47,414 nt of DNA from a virus, in the IMG/VR virus record IMGVR_UViG_3300046820_001285, positions 1 to 47,414 of that record; one strand, 5' to 3'. Below the pieces are notes generated by a model. The model had not been told where the DNA came from, did not search any database, and saw nothing but the letters and a program-made list of their open reading frames with translations. How positions within the stretch are numbered: the first letter of the stretch is position 1; each line of letters opens with the position of its first letter. Positions 41,583 to 47,414 of this stretch are shown here, in pieces. A program made the translations under genes and the position numbers.

Positions 41583-41827
41583 CGAGCAGACCCTACGCGT
41601 TGCCACTTGCCGCTGCGAATGACGTTCTCAGGCACGGCCTGTGGGACTGGCACTGCATCTTCGCAACCGGCCAGCTTGAGTTTCCACTCGCGCCATTTCT
41701 GCTGGTAAGCGGGCAACTCGGACGGGGGAACCCATCCGTGCTTTCTGAAAGTGACGGTTATGTCTGTCGCGGCTGCGGGAACCCATGTGAACCACGTTTC
41801 GTGGTATTCGACGGTCGTCTTTTTCAT
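41579..41827 (-). CDS. Hypothetical early protein
   Basis: 82 residues, start ATG 41827 overlapping the upstream stop (ATGA). Trp/Lys-rich (VEYHETWFTWVPAAATDITV, YQQKWREWKLKLAG). No family recognised. Translationally coupled on both sides. Confidence 0.6.
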   Translation of the reverse strand: MKKTTVEYHETWFTWVPAAATDITVTFRKHGWVPPSELPAYQQKWREWKLKLAGCEDAVPVPQAVPENVIRSGKWQRVGSAR

Positions 41828-42096
41828 GCCTTGTCTCCTAAGACTTTTTGAACGCGGCGGTTAAAGTTTTTGTCGTTGAGTGCTTTTTGCGCTTCGCGCA
41901 GAAGCCCAACCATTCCAGAGATGATGTCGCTCAAGCGCGGAGGCGCAGAAACGACGGCCCCAACCTGTCCACCATCAAAGAGTGGCATCTGGTTCGGGTC
42001 GGCAAGTTTTCGCTCTGCCTGCAAGCAGACCGGGCCGATACCTGCGTCGATGCTTTCAGGGTTTTTCAGCGCCCTACCGCACTTTCGGCACTTCAT
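41824..42096 (-). CDS. DUF6011-like zinc-ribbon protein
   Basis: 90 residues. N-terminal CRKCGRALKNPESIDAGIGP followed by VC gives a CxxC...C pattern, as in the small DUF6011 family (CxxCGRxL, GxGPxC). Probably one zinc-binding loop, then a disordered linker and helical C terminus. Overlaps both neighbours. Function unknown; often near phage replication or recombination genes. Confidence 0.72.
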   Translation of the reverse strand: MKCRKCGRALKNPESIDAGIGPVCLQAERKLADPNQMPLFDGGQVGAVVSAPPRLSDIISGMVGLLREAQKALNDKNFNRRVQKVLGDKA

Positions 42097-42439
42097 CTCT
42101 GGCTCCTTTGGGCATCAAGGCTCTCTCGATGGCAGACATCGTTGGGCGGCGTGAAAGCTCACGCTGCTTGCGTTTGCGTTCTGCATCGGTCATCCCTTTC
42201 GGGACGTTGGCGCTCCGTGCTTTGCCACCGGCAAAGATTCGGATGTAGCGGTTACCTCGCCTCTCGTAGCGGTCGATGTGAATCAGCCGCATGGCAAGCA
42301 GGTCAGACAGGTACCGCAAAGCCGATCGCTCGGATAGAAAGGCCACTTCGGCTGCTTCGCATGCGTCCAACTCCTCCCCGCGATCAAACGCTTCGAGCAG
42401 TAGGCGCATGTGCGAGTTTGATCGGACGCGTGCTATCAA
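42074..42439 (-). CDS. Winged-helix DNA-binding protein
   Basis: 121 residues from TTG 42439, chosen because GGAGGG lies 5 bases upstream and the start overlaps the previous stop (TTGA); an internal ATG at 42409 lacks a ribosome site. Residues about 20-70 look like a winged HTH (AAEVAFLSERSALRYLSDLL, RYERRGNRYIRIF); the tail is basic (ERKRKQRELSRR). Probably a regulator or replication accessory protein. Confidence 0.65.
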   Translation of the reverse strand: MIARVRSNSHMRLLLEAFDRGEELDACEAAEVAFLSERSALRYLSDLLAMRLIHIDRYERRGNRYIRIFAGGKARSANVPKGMTDAERKRKQRELSRRPTMSAIERALMPKGARDEVPKVR

Positions 42440-42606
42440 TCCGTCCCTCCGACCGATGGGTTGTCATTCAGCAACTGAACGACCTCTGTGGCGCAATCCC
42501 TGAAGTCACGCTGGACGTCCAACAACTCAGCAAGACGCGTCGCCGCGTGCCAGCAAAGTTTGGAGTCCGTGTTCTTCAGGGCGTCAATGAGTTCGTTGTC
42601 GCTCAT
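42436..42606 (-). CDS. Small hypothetical protein (56 aa)
   Basis: 56 residues from ATG 42606; helical, two Cys (SKLCWHAATRLAELLDVQRD). Overlaps the next gene by 4 bases. No family recognised. The compact coupling supports expression. Confidence 0.5.
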   Translation of the reverse strand: MSDNELIDALKNTDSKLCWHAATRLAELLDVQRDFRDCATEVVQLLNDNPSVGGTD

Positions 42607-42608
42607 GG

Positions 42609-42737
42609 TCAGCACCCAAAACCGATGCAGAAGAACCACGCAAAAACGCGTGCGGCCAGACCGAGGAAAATAATTCCAAGCAACGACGTGATCAGGACGG
42701 TCACGATCGAAATGAAGTCAGTTTTTCTACGTGTCAT
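42609..42737 (-). CDS. Small membrane peptide (42 aa)
   Basis: 42 residues from ATG 42737: a basic start (MTRRKTDF) then one long hydrophobic helix with aromatic end (IVTVLITSLLGIIFLGLAAR, VFAWFFCIGFGC). Stop 2 bases before the next start. Codon use looks coding and the membrane profile is clean, but the ribosome site is weak. Confidence 0.5.
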   Translation of the reverse strand: MTRRKTDFISIVTVLITSLLGIIFLGLAARVFAWFFCIGFGC

Positions 42738-42748
42738 GACCGACCCAA

Positions 42749-43078
42749 TCAGAACGGAATGTCGTCTGCCATGTCGTCAAAACCAGAGGCATTCGACTTG
42801 GGTGCTGCCTGTCGAGCCGGTGCCGCCGCTGGTGCCTGCTGCTGGCGCTGTGCGCCGTCCCGGGGTTTCACCTCAAAGCGGGAAAGCAGCACGCCTTCCT
42901 TGTTGTCTGGGTTGGGAACGCCAGCAGGGTTGAAGGTGCGATTGATTGAGATGAACTGCGAGCCGTCGTCCTTCTCAAAAACGCCGCCAACCTGCACGTA
43001 GCGATTGCGGGTCTCGCCTTGGCTGTCGACGTAACTGCCGACTTTGACGGCCAGATCATGTGTTTTGCGGGTTCCCAT
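42749..43078 (-). CDS. SSB-like single-strand DNA-binding protein
   Basis: 109 residues, ATG 43078 with GAGGAG upstream, directly after the HTH gene. An OB-like beta core (AVKVGSYVDSQGETRNRYVQ, QFISINRTFNPAG), Gln/Ala/Pro linker and an acidic tail ending DDMADDIPF, the signature that recruits partners to SSB. Companion of the annealing protein and exonuclease encoded upstream. Confidence 0.78.
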   Translation of the reverse strand: MGTRKTHDLAVKVGSYVDSQGETRNRYVQVGGVFEKDDGSQFISINRTFNPAGVPNPDNKEGVLLSRFEVKPRDGAQRQQQAPAAAPARQAAPKSNASGFDDMADDIPF

Positions 43079-43363
43079 TTATTGCTCCTCTTGTCGCTCT
43101 GCGACGTATTCAATTAAAAGTTCGTCTGGAGACACGCCCATCACGGTCGCGGCTCTGACGATCATGTCGGCACGCATCATTCGCGCACCGGCCTCGTGCC
43201 ACCGAATCGTGTTCACAGAACACTTCAGTGCGCTCGATAAGTCCAGCAGCCAGCATTTCTGACGCCTGCGGACTGCCCGGAACTGCGCACCAAGTGCGCG
43301 TTCCGTTTCACCCTTGGCGACAAGTTTTTTAGGCGTGGACGCTTGTGCTTGCGCTGTGGTCAA
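43079..43363 (-). CDS. HTH (XRE/Cro-like) regulator
   Basis: 94 residues from TTG 43363 with AAGGAGA 6 bases upstream, overlapping the end of the annealing gene by 35 bases. Residues about 25-85 form an XRE helix-turn-helix (LLDLSSALKCSVNTIRWHEA, MIVRAATVMGVSPDELL). A longer open reading to 43657 is antisense-like noise. Could be the lytic regulator that counters the repressor; its targets may include the operator set. Confidence 0.7.
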   Translation of the reverse strand: MTTAQAQASTPKKLVAKGETERALGAQFRAVRRRQKCWLLDLSSALKCSVNTIRWHEAGARMMRADMIVRAATVMGVSPDELLIEYVAERQEEQ

Positions 43364-44165
43364 TGGCCTCTCCTTCAATGTTGCCGCCGTGCGAAGTGAC
43401 CTCTGACGTCGGCGGCAAACCGTCAGTGCCAGCAAAGGCGTCAAGCGCGGCTTTGGCGGGCTTTTTGGCCGGTGCCGGTTGCTTTGCTTGAACCTCGATG
43501 ATGTCTTGCGCCTCCTCGGCAATTGCAAGGCCACGAAGGACGTCGGCGAAGCCTGCGCGAAGCGTCCACGCCCGGGCACGCATTTGCAGCATGCGTGCGC
43601 GGTACTGTTGCCACGGGCCGTCTTTGTTGAGCAGTCCAGCCTTGGCGGCGTCGTCAAGCAAGAACTGCTGAACGAATGGCGTCGGGATGCCTTTGCGGCG
43701 TGCCGAGCACCGGTAGCCGATGACTTGACCGTCTTTCTCCAGCGGCACCTCTTTGAAGTCCTCCAGCAGCCCGGACGCCTGAATGATGGCGAGTGCGCCG
43801 TCGCCCCAGATGCTTGGCACGTTGTTGATGACCGCGATCGACTGCAAGCTGGCGATGGGCGTCAGGCCCAACTCCATCCCGTGCATGACGCCCAAGACGA
43901 TCTTTGATTCGTCGTAGCCGAGGTCTTGCCGCTTGGGGTCGACCATGTACGAGCGTGGTGCCCAACGGGCCGCTGCGATGGCCTTGGCGAGTCGGAAAAC
44001 CTGCTCGATGTCCGTGGGGACGATGGCCGCAACCCTGCCGCCAGACGTCAGCGCGGGTTTGGCAGAGGTTGCGGGTACAACTTGCTGGTGCTGTGTCATG
44101 TCAATGGCCTCGAAAGTGGGGGCGACTTGCTCTTGCGTTGTGGTTTGTGTTTCGGTGTTGCTCAT
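43329..44165 (-). CDS. recT: RecT-family single-strand annealing protein
   Basis: 278 residues from ATG 44165, coupled to the exonuclease gene (ATGA). The core SKIVLGVMHGMELGLTPIAS, NNVPSIWGDGALAIIQASGL and RARMLQMRARAWTLRAGFAD is RecT-like. It anneals complementary single strands made by the partner exonuclease during phage recombination. N-terminal Thr/Gln-rich and C-terminal Lys/Pro/Ala-rich tails are probably disordered. Confidence 0.85.
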   Translation of the reverse strand: MSNTETQTTTQEQVAPTFEAIDMTQHQQVVPATSAKPALTSGGRVAAIVPTDIEQVFRLAKAIAAARWAPRSYMVDPKRQDLGYDESKIVLGVMHGMELGLTPIASLQSIAVINNVPSIWGDGALAIIQASGLLEDFKEVPLEKDGQVIGYRCSARRKGIPTPFVQQFLLDDAAKAGLLNKDGPWQQYRARMLQMRARAWTLRAGFADVLRGLAIAEEAQDIIEVQAKQPAPAKKPAKAALDAFAGTDGLPPTSEVTSHGGNIEGEAIDHSASTSVHA

Positions 44166-45169
44166 TTGGCTTCCTTGACGATGGTCATCGCTCCGCGATA
44201 GGTGAGTGCTTTTTGGATGCGTGCTGGCATCATCTTCTCGGCCCGGTTGATGACGGGCCAAGTGATGCGAAAGCCGTTACCTTTTGCCTTGGTGTTGGTG
44301 CCGAGGTGTGCGGCGATGCGGCCTTTGCTGGTCTCGACCTTGACCTCAAGCTGTGCGAGTTGTTCTTTTTCAGCGAGGTAGGTGTCGATCAACTGCTCGA
44401 TGCCTTCGGCTTCGGTCAGGTCGATCGCAGATTCTTTTTCACCAAAGGCGTACGCCTTGGCAACCGACTCGTAGTCGGCGACGCTGGTGGGAGGGTTCTC
44501 GGCCCGCACGTTGTGCCAGAAGGCAGCAATCGCCTCGGCAATCTTCTGCTGCGTAGGCTCATGGCGCTCGATGCGACCTCGATACAGCTTGTTGCCACCA
44601 ACGCAGGCGACAACCCAACCGTGGTCTGCGCCGGTTGCGCCCATTTGGTGCTGAAGCTGGAGGTTGATGTGAATCGGTGGGGCAAGCACCTCTTCGCCGT
44701 CGACAAGCCAGTCCTTCTGGAAGATCAAGAAGTCGACGTTCTTGAACTCGACCGGGACGCCAGTTACGCCGTCGCCGTGAACCTCAAAATCCAGTGATGC
44801 GCCCCATCCCGGGACGCCGTCGTGCGACATGTAGCGGCGCACCTTGCGAAGGGGCCAAGCAAACTTGTGCTTTGCCCACTCGGCCAGCGCAGGTTCCATG
44901 AACCGTCCGGCGTCGATGCGCTCCGATGAGAAGTCCTCTGGCATGACGATGCCAGCCTTCTCGTTGTAAAGACCGTAGGCGGTCTGAAAATGCGACAAAC
45001 ACCCGAGGGGCACGGCATCGGCGGGCACATCCTCGTAGGCGTGCCGCACGATGGTCGTGCCGTCGGGCAGTTCGTAGCGGTAAAACAGGCTGGCGACTTC
45101 TGAGCCGCCCACGAATTGCTCGCGGACGGACAGCCACTCAGCTTCGTTCTTAATTGCGATTGCAGCCAT
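44162..45169 (-). CDS. YqaJ/lambda Exo-type recombinase nuclease
   Basis: 335 residues, ATG 45169 with AAGGAGAAA upstream. PD-(D/E)XK fold: GGSEVASLFYRYE near 21-33, GRFMEPALAEWAKHK, D in GASLDFEVHG (about 126), E-x-K in PVEFKNVDF (about 139-141), then QLQHQM. A 5'-3' double-strand exonuclease that supplies single strands to RecT. First gene of the leftward early operon; its promoter overlaps operator-like site C. Confidence 0.88.
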   Translation of the reverse strand: MAAIAIKNEAEWLSVREQFVGGSEVASLFYRYELPDGTTIVRHAYEDVPADAVPLGCLSHFQTAYGLYNEKAGIVMPEDFSSERIDAGRFMEPALAEWAKHKFAWPLRKVRRYMSHDGVPGWGASLDFEVHGDGVTGVPVEFKNVDFLIFQKDWLVDGEEVLAPPIHINLQLQHQMGATGADHGWVVACVGGNKLYRGRIERHEPTQQKIAEAIAAFWHNVRAENPPTSVADYESVAKAYAFGEKESAIDLTEAEGIEQLIDTYLAEKEQLAQLEVKVETSKGRIAAHLGTNTKAKGNGFRITWPVINRAEKMMPARIQKALTYRGAMTIVKEAK

Positions 45170-45210
45170 GACTTTCTCCTTGTTGCACCCTCATGGGTGT
45201 GACAAGAGAA

Positions 45211-45225
45211 TATCATAACCGTGAT
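45211..45225 (-). promoter_or_regulatory. Operator-like site C over the exonuclease promoter
   Basis: On the minus strand ATCACGGTTATGATA fits TCAY-N4-RTGATA. The -10 TATGAT (complement of 45212-45217) lies inside it; a -35-like TTGGGG (complement of 45235-45240) is 17 bases away. A bound repressor would block the leftward early operon. The promoter is called by eye from spacing and match. Confidence 0.6.
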
Positions 45226-45244
45226 GCTGCTCAACCCCAATTAG

Positions 45245-45258
45245 TCATTTATATGATA
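45245..45258 (+). promoter_or_regulatory. Operator-like site D (TCATTTATATGATA)
   Basis: Perfect inverted repeat TCAT-TTAT-ATGA plus TA, 20 bases upstream of site C and just upstream of the -35 of the leftward promoter. Two adjacent sites at this promoter would permit cooperative binding of a dimeric repressor, as in other lambdoid switches. Confidence 0.55.
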
Positions 45259-45273
45259 ATCTTTTGGGAAAGA

Positions 45274-45894
45274 TTACAGCGGTTGCGTAATGGAGACAAT
45301 GCGATGGCCAGACAAAACCTCAACGTCCTCGAGCGTCCCGGCGTTCCACGAAACAAGCGCGTACAGCCCTTTTTGGCTCCCGCGCCGAACCTCTCGCACA
45401 AGCGGCTCCGACCGTCCTGCGACGTTCACGACGGCCAGCTTGCCGACCAATTTTTCTGGGCCGACCGGTGCGGTCTCAAAGTAAAAAATCCATCCTGCTC
45501 TAAGTGGGTGCATCCCGTCGCCTTCCACGCGGGCTGCTGTGAGGTCAACTCCGGCAGCGACACCCGATGGTCGCGGCACAAAGCCAATCGTCTGCATTTG
45601 AAAAAGTCTCCCGTTGATACCTATTTCGAATCGCAGGGGGACGTCACCCGCTACAGGATTTTGCGAGGCTCCTCTCCCCAAAATCTCATCAACCGTTGCC
45701 CCTGCGGCTTGGGCCAGCTTCTCAAGGGTGTCCGATGAGAGAGTGGCCGACTTGCCTGCTAGAAAGTTATAGATGGTCGATGATCGTATCCCCGCTTTTT
45801 GTGCCCACGGATGGGGCTTTAGATCACGATTGACCATGAACGACTTTAAAAGTTCGACCTTTGTCATTTGCATGTTTGCTTTTTTGGCTTTCAT
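45274..45894 (-). CDS. CI/LexA-fold repressor lacking autocleavage residues
   Basis: 206 residues from ATG 45894 with GGAGG 6 bases upstream; ATG 45915 would lose this. N-terminal XRE HTH (about 20-65; KPHPWAQKAGIRSSTIYNFL). C-terminal S24-like domain: the catalytic Ser of GDSM is Gly here (VEGDGMHPLRAGW) and the later Lys position reads R (PLVREVRRG), so the Ser-Lys dyad is missing. Likely maintains lysogeny by binding the operator sites, but RecA-type self-cleavage should not work; induction would need an antirepressor or another route. Confidence 0.85.
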   Translation of the reverse strand: MKAKKANMQMTKVELLKSFMVNRDLKPHPWAQKAGIRSSTIYNFLAGKSATLSSDTLEKLAQAAGATVDEILGRGASQNPVAGDVPLRFEIGINGRLFQMQTIGFVPRPSGVAAGVDLTAARVEGDGMHPLRAGWIFYFETAPVGPEKLVGKLAVVNVAGRSEPLVREVRRGSQKGLYALVSWNAGTLEDVEVLSGHRIVSITQPL

Positions 45895-45924
45895 GAAACC
45901 TCCCGTCCCAAACATCTCCCATTC

Positions 45925-46284
45925 ATGAGTTCTACAAACAAACCCCCATACCTCGGAAAAGTTTACTCCTCATCAGGGAAATACAAAAATAAAAAAGTAG
46001 AAATTGACGGCGTCACGTTTGACAGCAAAAAAGAAGCCAAACGTTACGGCGAGCTTAAATTACTGGAAAGAATCAACGAAATCAATGATCTAGAGTTGCA
46101 GCCGAAGTTCCCGATAGTGGTCAACGGCAAGAAGATCGCCACGTACATCGCTGATTTCCGGTACCGAACGAGCGACGGCAGCACGGTGGTCGAGGACGTC
46201 AAAGGGGTCAGGACGCCGGTTTACCGCATCAAGAAGAAGCTGGTTGAAGCACTGGAATCGATCTCAATCGTTGAAATCGATTAA
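45925..46284 (+). CDS. DUF1064 family PD-(D/E)XK-like nuclease
   Basis: 119 residues from ATG 45925; no good ribosome site, so perhaps leaderless. FDSKKEAKRYGELKLLERIN, LELQPKFPIVVNGKK, YIADFRY and VVEDVKGVRTP give the E...D...E-x-K pattern of DUF1064, predicted nucleases or junction resolvases near phage replication genes. The first 45 codons are AT-rich compared with neighbours. Starts only 30 bases from the divergent repressor start, leaving no room for two separate promoters in between. Confidence 0.82.
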   Translation: MSSTNKPPYLGKVYSSSGKYKNKKVEIDGVTFDSKKEAKRYGELKLLERINEINDLELQPKFPIVVNGKKIATYIADFRYRTSDGSTVVEDVKGVRTPVYRIKKKLVEALESISIVEID

Positions 46285-46293
46285 GACGGGGCT

Positions 46294-46323
46294 TTCACAT
46301 CCGGCGTTGTCATTGTTATGATA
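46294..46323 (+). promoter_or_regulatory. Promoter of the replication gene with operator-like site E
   Basis: A -35-like TTCACA (46294-46299), a 17-base spacer and -10 TATGAT (46317-46322). Site E, TCATTGTTATGATA (46310-46323), covers the -10 and is an inverted repeat TCAT-TGTT-ATGA. GTTATGATA with a following TTCTC is shared with the exonuclease promoter, so both early operons look controlled by one protein. Confidence 0.6.
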
Positions 46324-46393
46324 CTTCTCGCCACCCGGAATCATCTCGGTCGGCACCGGCCACGGTCGGGGAAGTAAAAAAGTAGAGGGTTTT

Positions 46394-47389
46394 ATGGAGA
46401 AAGATACTGACGTCGAACCGCTGGTCGCCCCCGAGGTTGACCTGCGTGACTTTGTTTTCATGCCGCTGGACGTGGTGCGGCTGCGCGACTCCGATCTTGG
46501 GGTGGTTTGCAGCGACGCCGAGATCAGGGCGGCTCTTTGGCTGTGGTGCGCATCGTGGCATCAAGTGCCAGCCGCAAGCCTCCCAGACCAAGACAACGTG
46601 CTTGCGTCAATGGCTGGGTTTGGGCGCGGCAAAGAAGCGTTGACGCGATGGCTTGAGGTGCGTCAAGGCGCGTTAAGGGGTTACGTCAAATGCGTTGACG
46701 GACGCCTTTACCACCCCGTCATCGCTGAAAAGGCGAACGAGGCTTGGGCCGAAAAAACCAAGTACCGGCAGCGCAGGGATGAGTTCCGCAAGAGGCAAAA
46801 AGACCGCGCCAATGCGCGATGGGACGGTAGCGCCCACTCACATGGCGACGATTCTGCAAGGCGATCAGGCGGCAAAACTGACGTTGATGCGGCACTGGCA
46901 TTTGACGTGAATGCCAATGCCGCATTGCCGCCTTGGCATGATGACGTGAATGCCAATGCAAACATGCCAATGAAAGGGACAGTAAAAGGGACAGTAAAAG
47001 GGACAGGGACTAAAGATATATCTTCGTCAACTGCGTCGCCGTTGACGGAGCCTGCTGAAAATCCTCCAGCACCAGAAAAGCCAGCCAAGGCCACGACCTA
47101 CCCGCCCGAGTTCTTGGAGGGCTTCTGGGACATCTACCCTCGCCGGGTCAACAAGCTGGATGCCTTGAAGTCGTGGAAGCGTGCCGTGACCCATGCCGGT
47201 GGTGGCAAAGACGCCCAAGACCGCATCAGGAAGGCCGCTGTGGCGTTTTCTGAGGCCAGCCGGGGCCAAGACCCCAAGTTCATCCCGCACCCCGCCACGT
47301 GGCTCAACAAGGGGGCTTGGGAAGAGGCCGAGAACTTCGCTCCCGGCCAGCACCGCCCGGGCTACATCCCGATGGGGGTGGGTGGTTGA
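46394..47389 (+). CDS. Replication protein, DUF1376 N-terminal domain
   Basis: 331 residues, GAGGG upstream. N-terminal DUF1376 (about 15-110: FVFMPLDVVRLRDSDLG, AALWLWCASWHQVPAASLPD, MAGFGRGKEAL) resembles phage replication initiators of O-protein type; a charged middle (EFRKRQKDRANARW); a low-complexity segment with tandem KGTVKGTVKGT; and a C-terminal domain with FWDIYPRRVNKLDALKSWKR, known from phage replication proteins. Iteron-like DNA repeats lie inside the gene, as the lambda origin lies inside O. Confidence 0.8.
   Translation: MEKDTDVEPLVAPEVDLRDFVFMPLDVVRLRDSDLGVVCSDAEIRAALWLWCASWHQVPAASLPDQDNVLASMAGFGRGKEALTRWLEVRQGALRGYVKCVDGRLYHPVIAEKANEAWAEKTKYRQRRDEFRKRQKDRANARWDGSAHSHGDDSARRSGGKTDVDAALAFDVNANAALPPWHDDVNANANMPMKGTVKGTVKGTGTKDISSSTASPLTEPAENPPAPEKPAKATTYPPEFLEGFWDIYPRRVNKLDALKSWKRAVTHAGGGKDAQDRIRKAAVAFSEASRGQDPKFIPHPATWLNKGAWEEAENFAPGQHRPGYIPMGVGG
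46903..47024 (+). other. Putative replication origin inside the replication gene
   Basis: An 18-bp direct repeat TGACGTGAATGCCAATGC occurs at 46903-46920 and 46942-46959 (39-bp period). Inverted repeats CAATGC/GCATTG (46915-46927) and TTGGCATG/CATGCCAA (46933-46970) lie around it. Then AAAGGGACAGTA repeats in tandem (46973-46984, 46985-46996, partial third), and a perfect 12-bp AT-rich palindrome AAGATATATCTT (47013-47024). Iterons next to an AT-rich element is origin architecture. The repeats keep reading frame, so coding low complexity is an alternative. Confidence 0.5.
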
Positions 47390-47390
47390 G

Positions 47391-47414
47391 ATGGCTTGTC
47401 ACAACCACGACAAC
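47391..47414 (+). CDS. Start of the next gene (cut by window end)
   Basis: ATG at 47391, one base after the replication gene stop, reads MACHNHDN to the window end. Only eight codons are visible; His/Cys-rich start suggests a small metal-binding or hypothetical phage protein. No ribosome site stronger than GGTGGTTGAG. Confidence 0.4.

Noticed and set aside
41848-42933. 361-codon rightward open frame across the leftward early genes
   Set aside because: Covers six well-supported, coupled leftward genes; product is Arg/Ser/Cys-rich noise.
43079-43657. Longer 192-codon version of the HTH gene
   Set aside because: The extra 98 codons run out of frame through the RecT gene; the TTG start at 43363 has an ideal ribosome site.
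43904-44797. 297-codon rightward open frame opposite RecT/exonuclease genes
   Set aside because: Antisense to conserved catalytic regions; no ribosome site or domain.
46971-47010. CRISPR-like or minisatellite array
   Set aside because: The 12-bp AAAGGGACAGTA units are directly tandem with no spacers and keep reading frame; they fit iterons or coding repeats, not CRISPR.

Overview
The window is 47.4 kb of a tailed, temperate bacteriophage (or prophage) with long non-contractile, lambda-like (siphovirus) tail genes. No bacterial housekeeping gene is present and both ends lie inside phage genes, so it is probably a phage contig or a slice of one. High GC, GC-rich third codon positions and the style of the head genes suggest a Burkholderiales-type betaproteobacterial host, possibly freshwater; this is inference only. 

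Layout, left to right. 1-3020: small and large terminase and portal. 3045-3578: two small membrane proteins. 3580-5143: an island of seven tiny genes on the opposite strand that splits portal from the MuF-type head protein. 5249-17993: head module, namely MuF protein, accessory head proteins, a 1458-residue protein combining Nudix-like, kinase-like, WGR and ADP-ribosyltransferase (ART) domains, XkdF-type protease, scaffold, decoration protein, major capsid and connectors. 18055-28770: tail tube, two chaperone frames joined by a -1 frameshift site, tape measure, tail-tip proteins, NlpC/P60 peptidase and gpJ-like hub. 28781-33293: fibres, including one of 627 residues with degenerate repeats and one ending in an Asn-Cys-rich tail. 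33293-38782: an accessory block of two 2-oxoglutarate/Fe(II) oxygenases, an antisense unknown, a fatty-acid desaturase, a SPASM radical SAM enzyme, a dNMP kinase and a GTA-type holin. 

After a strong terminator (38821-38852) come a complete tRNA-Ser(UGA) and then a leftward early region (39316-45169): integrase, excisionase-like protein, small unknowns, SSB-like protein, HTH protein, RecT-like annealing protein and YqaJ exonuclease. The repressor (45274-45894) has an S24-like fold but lacks the self-cleavage Ser and Lys. Rightward from it are a DUF1064 nuclease-like protein and a DUF1376 replication protein whose gene carries iteron-like repeats. 

Regulation. I find five sites of form TCAY-N4-RTGA(TA): two between the antisense island and the MuF gene, two between repressor and exonuclease, one over the promoter of the replication gene. 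They form a plausible operator set for one repressor. 

The most novel hypotheses are (1) a fibre-modification cassette, in which the radical SAM enzyme and/or the oxygenases act on the Asn/Asp/Cys-rich fibre terminus, and (2) the giant multi-enzyme head-region protein as a candidate ejected effector. I recognise no endolysin.
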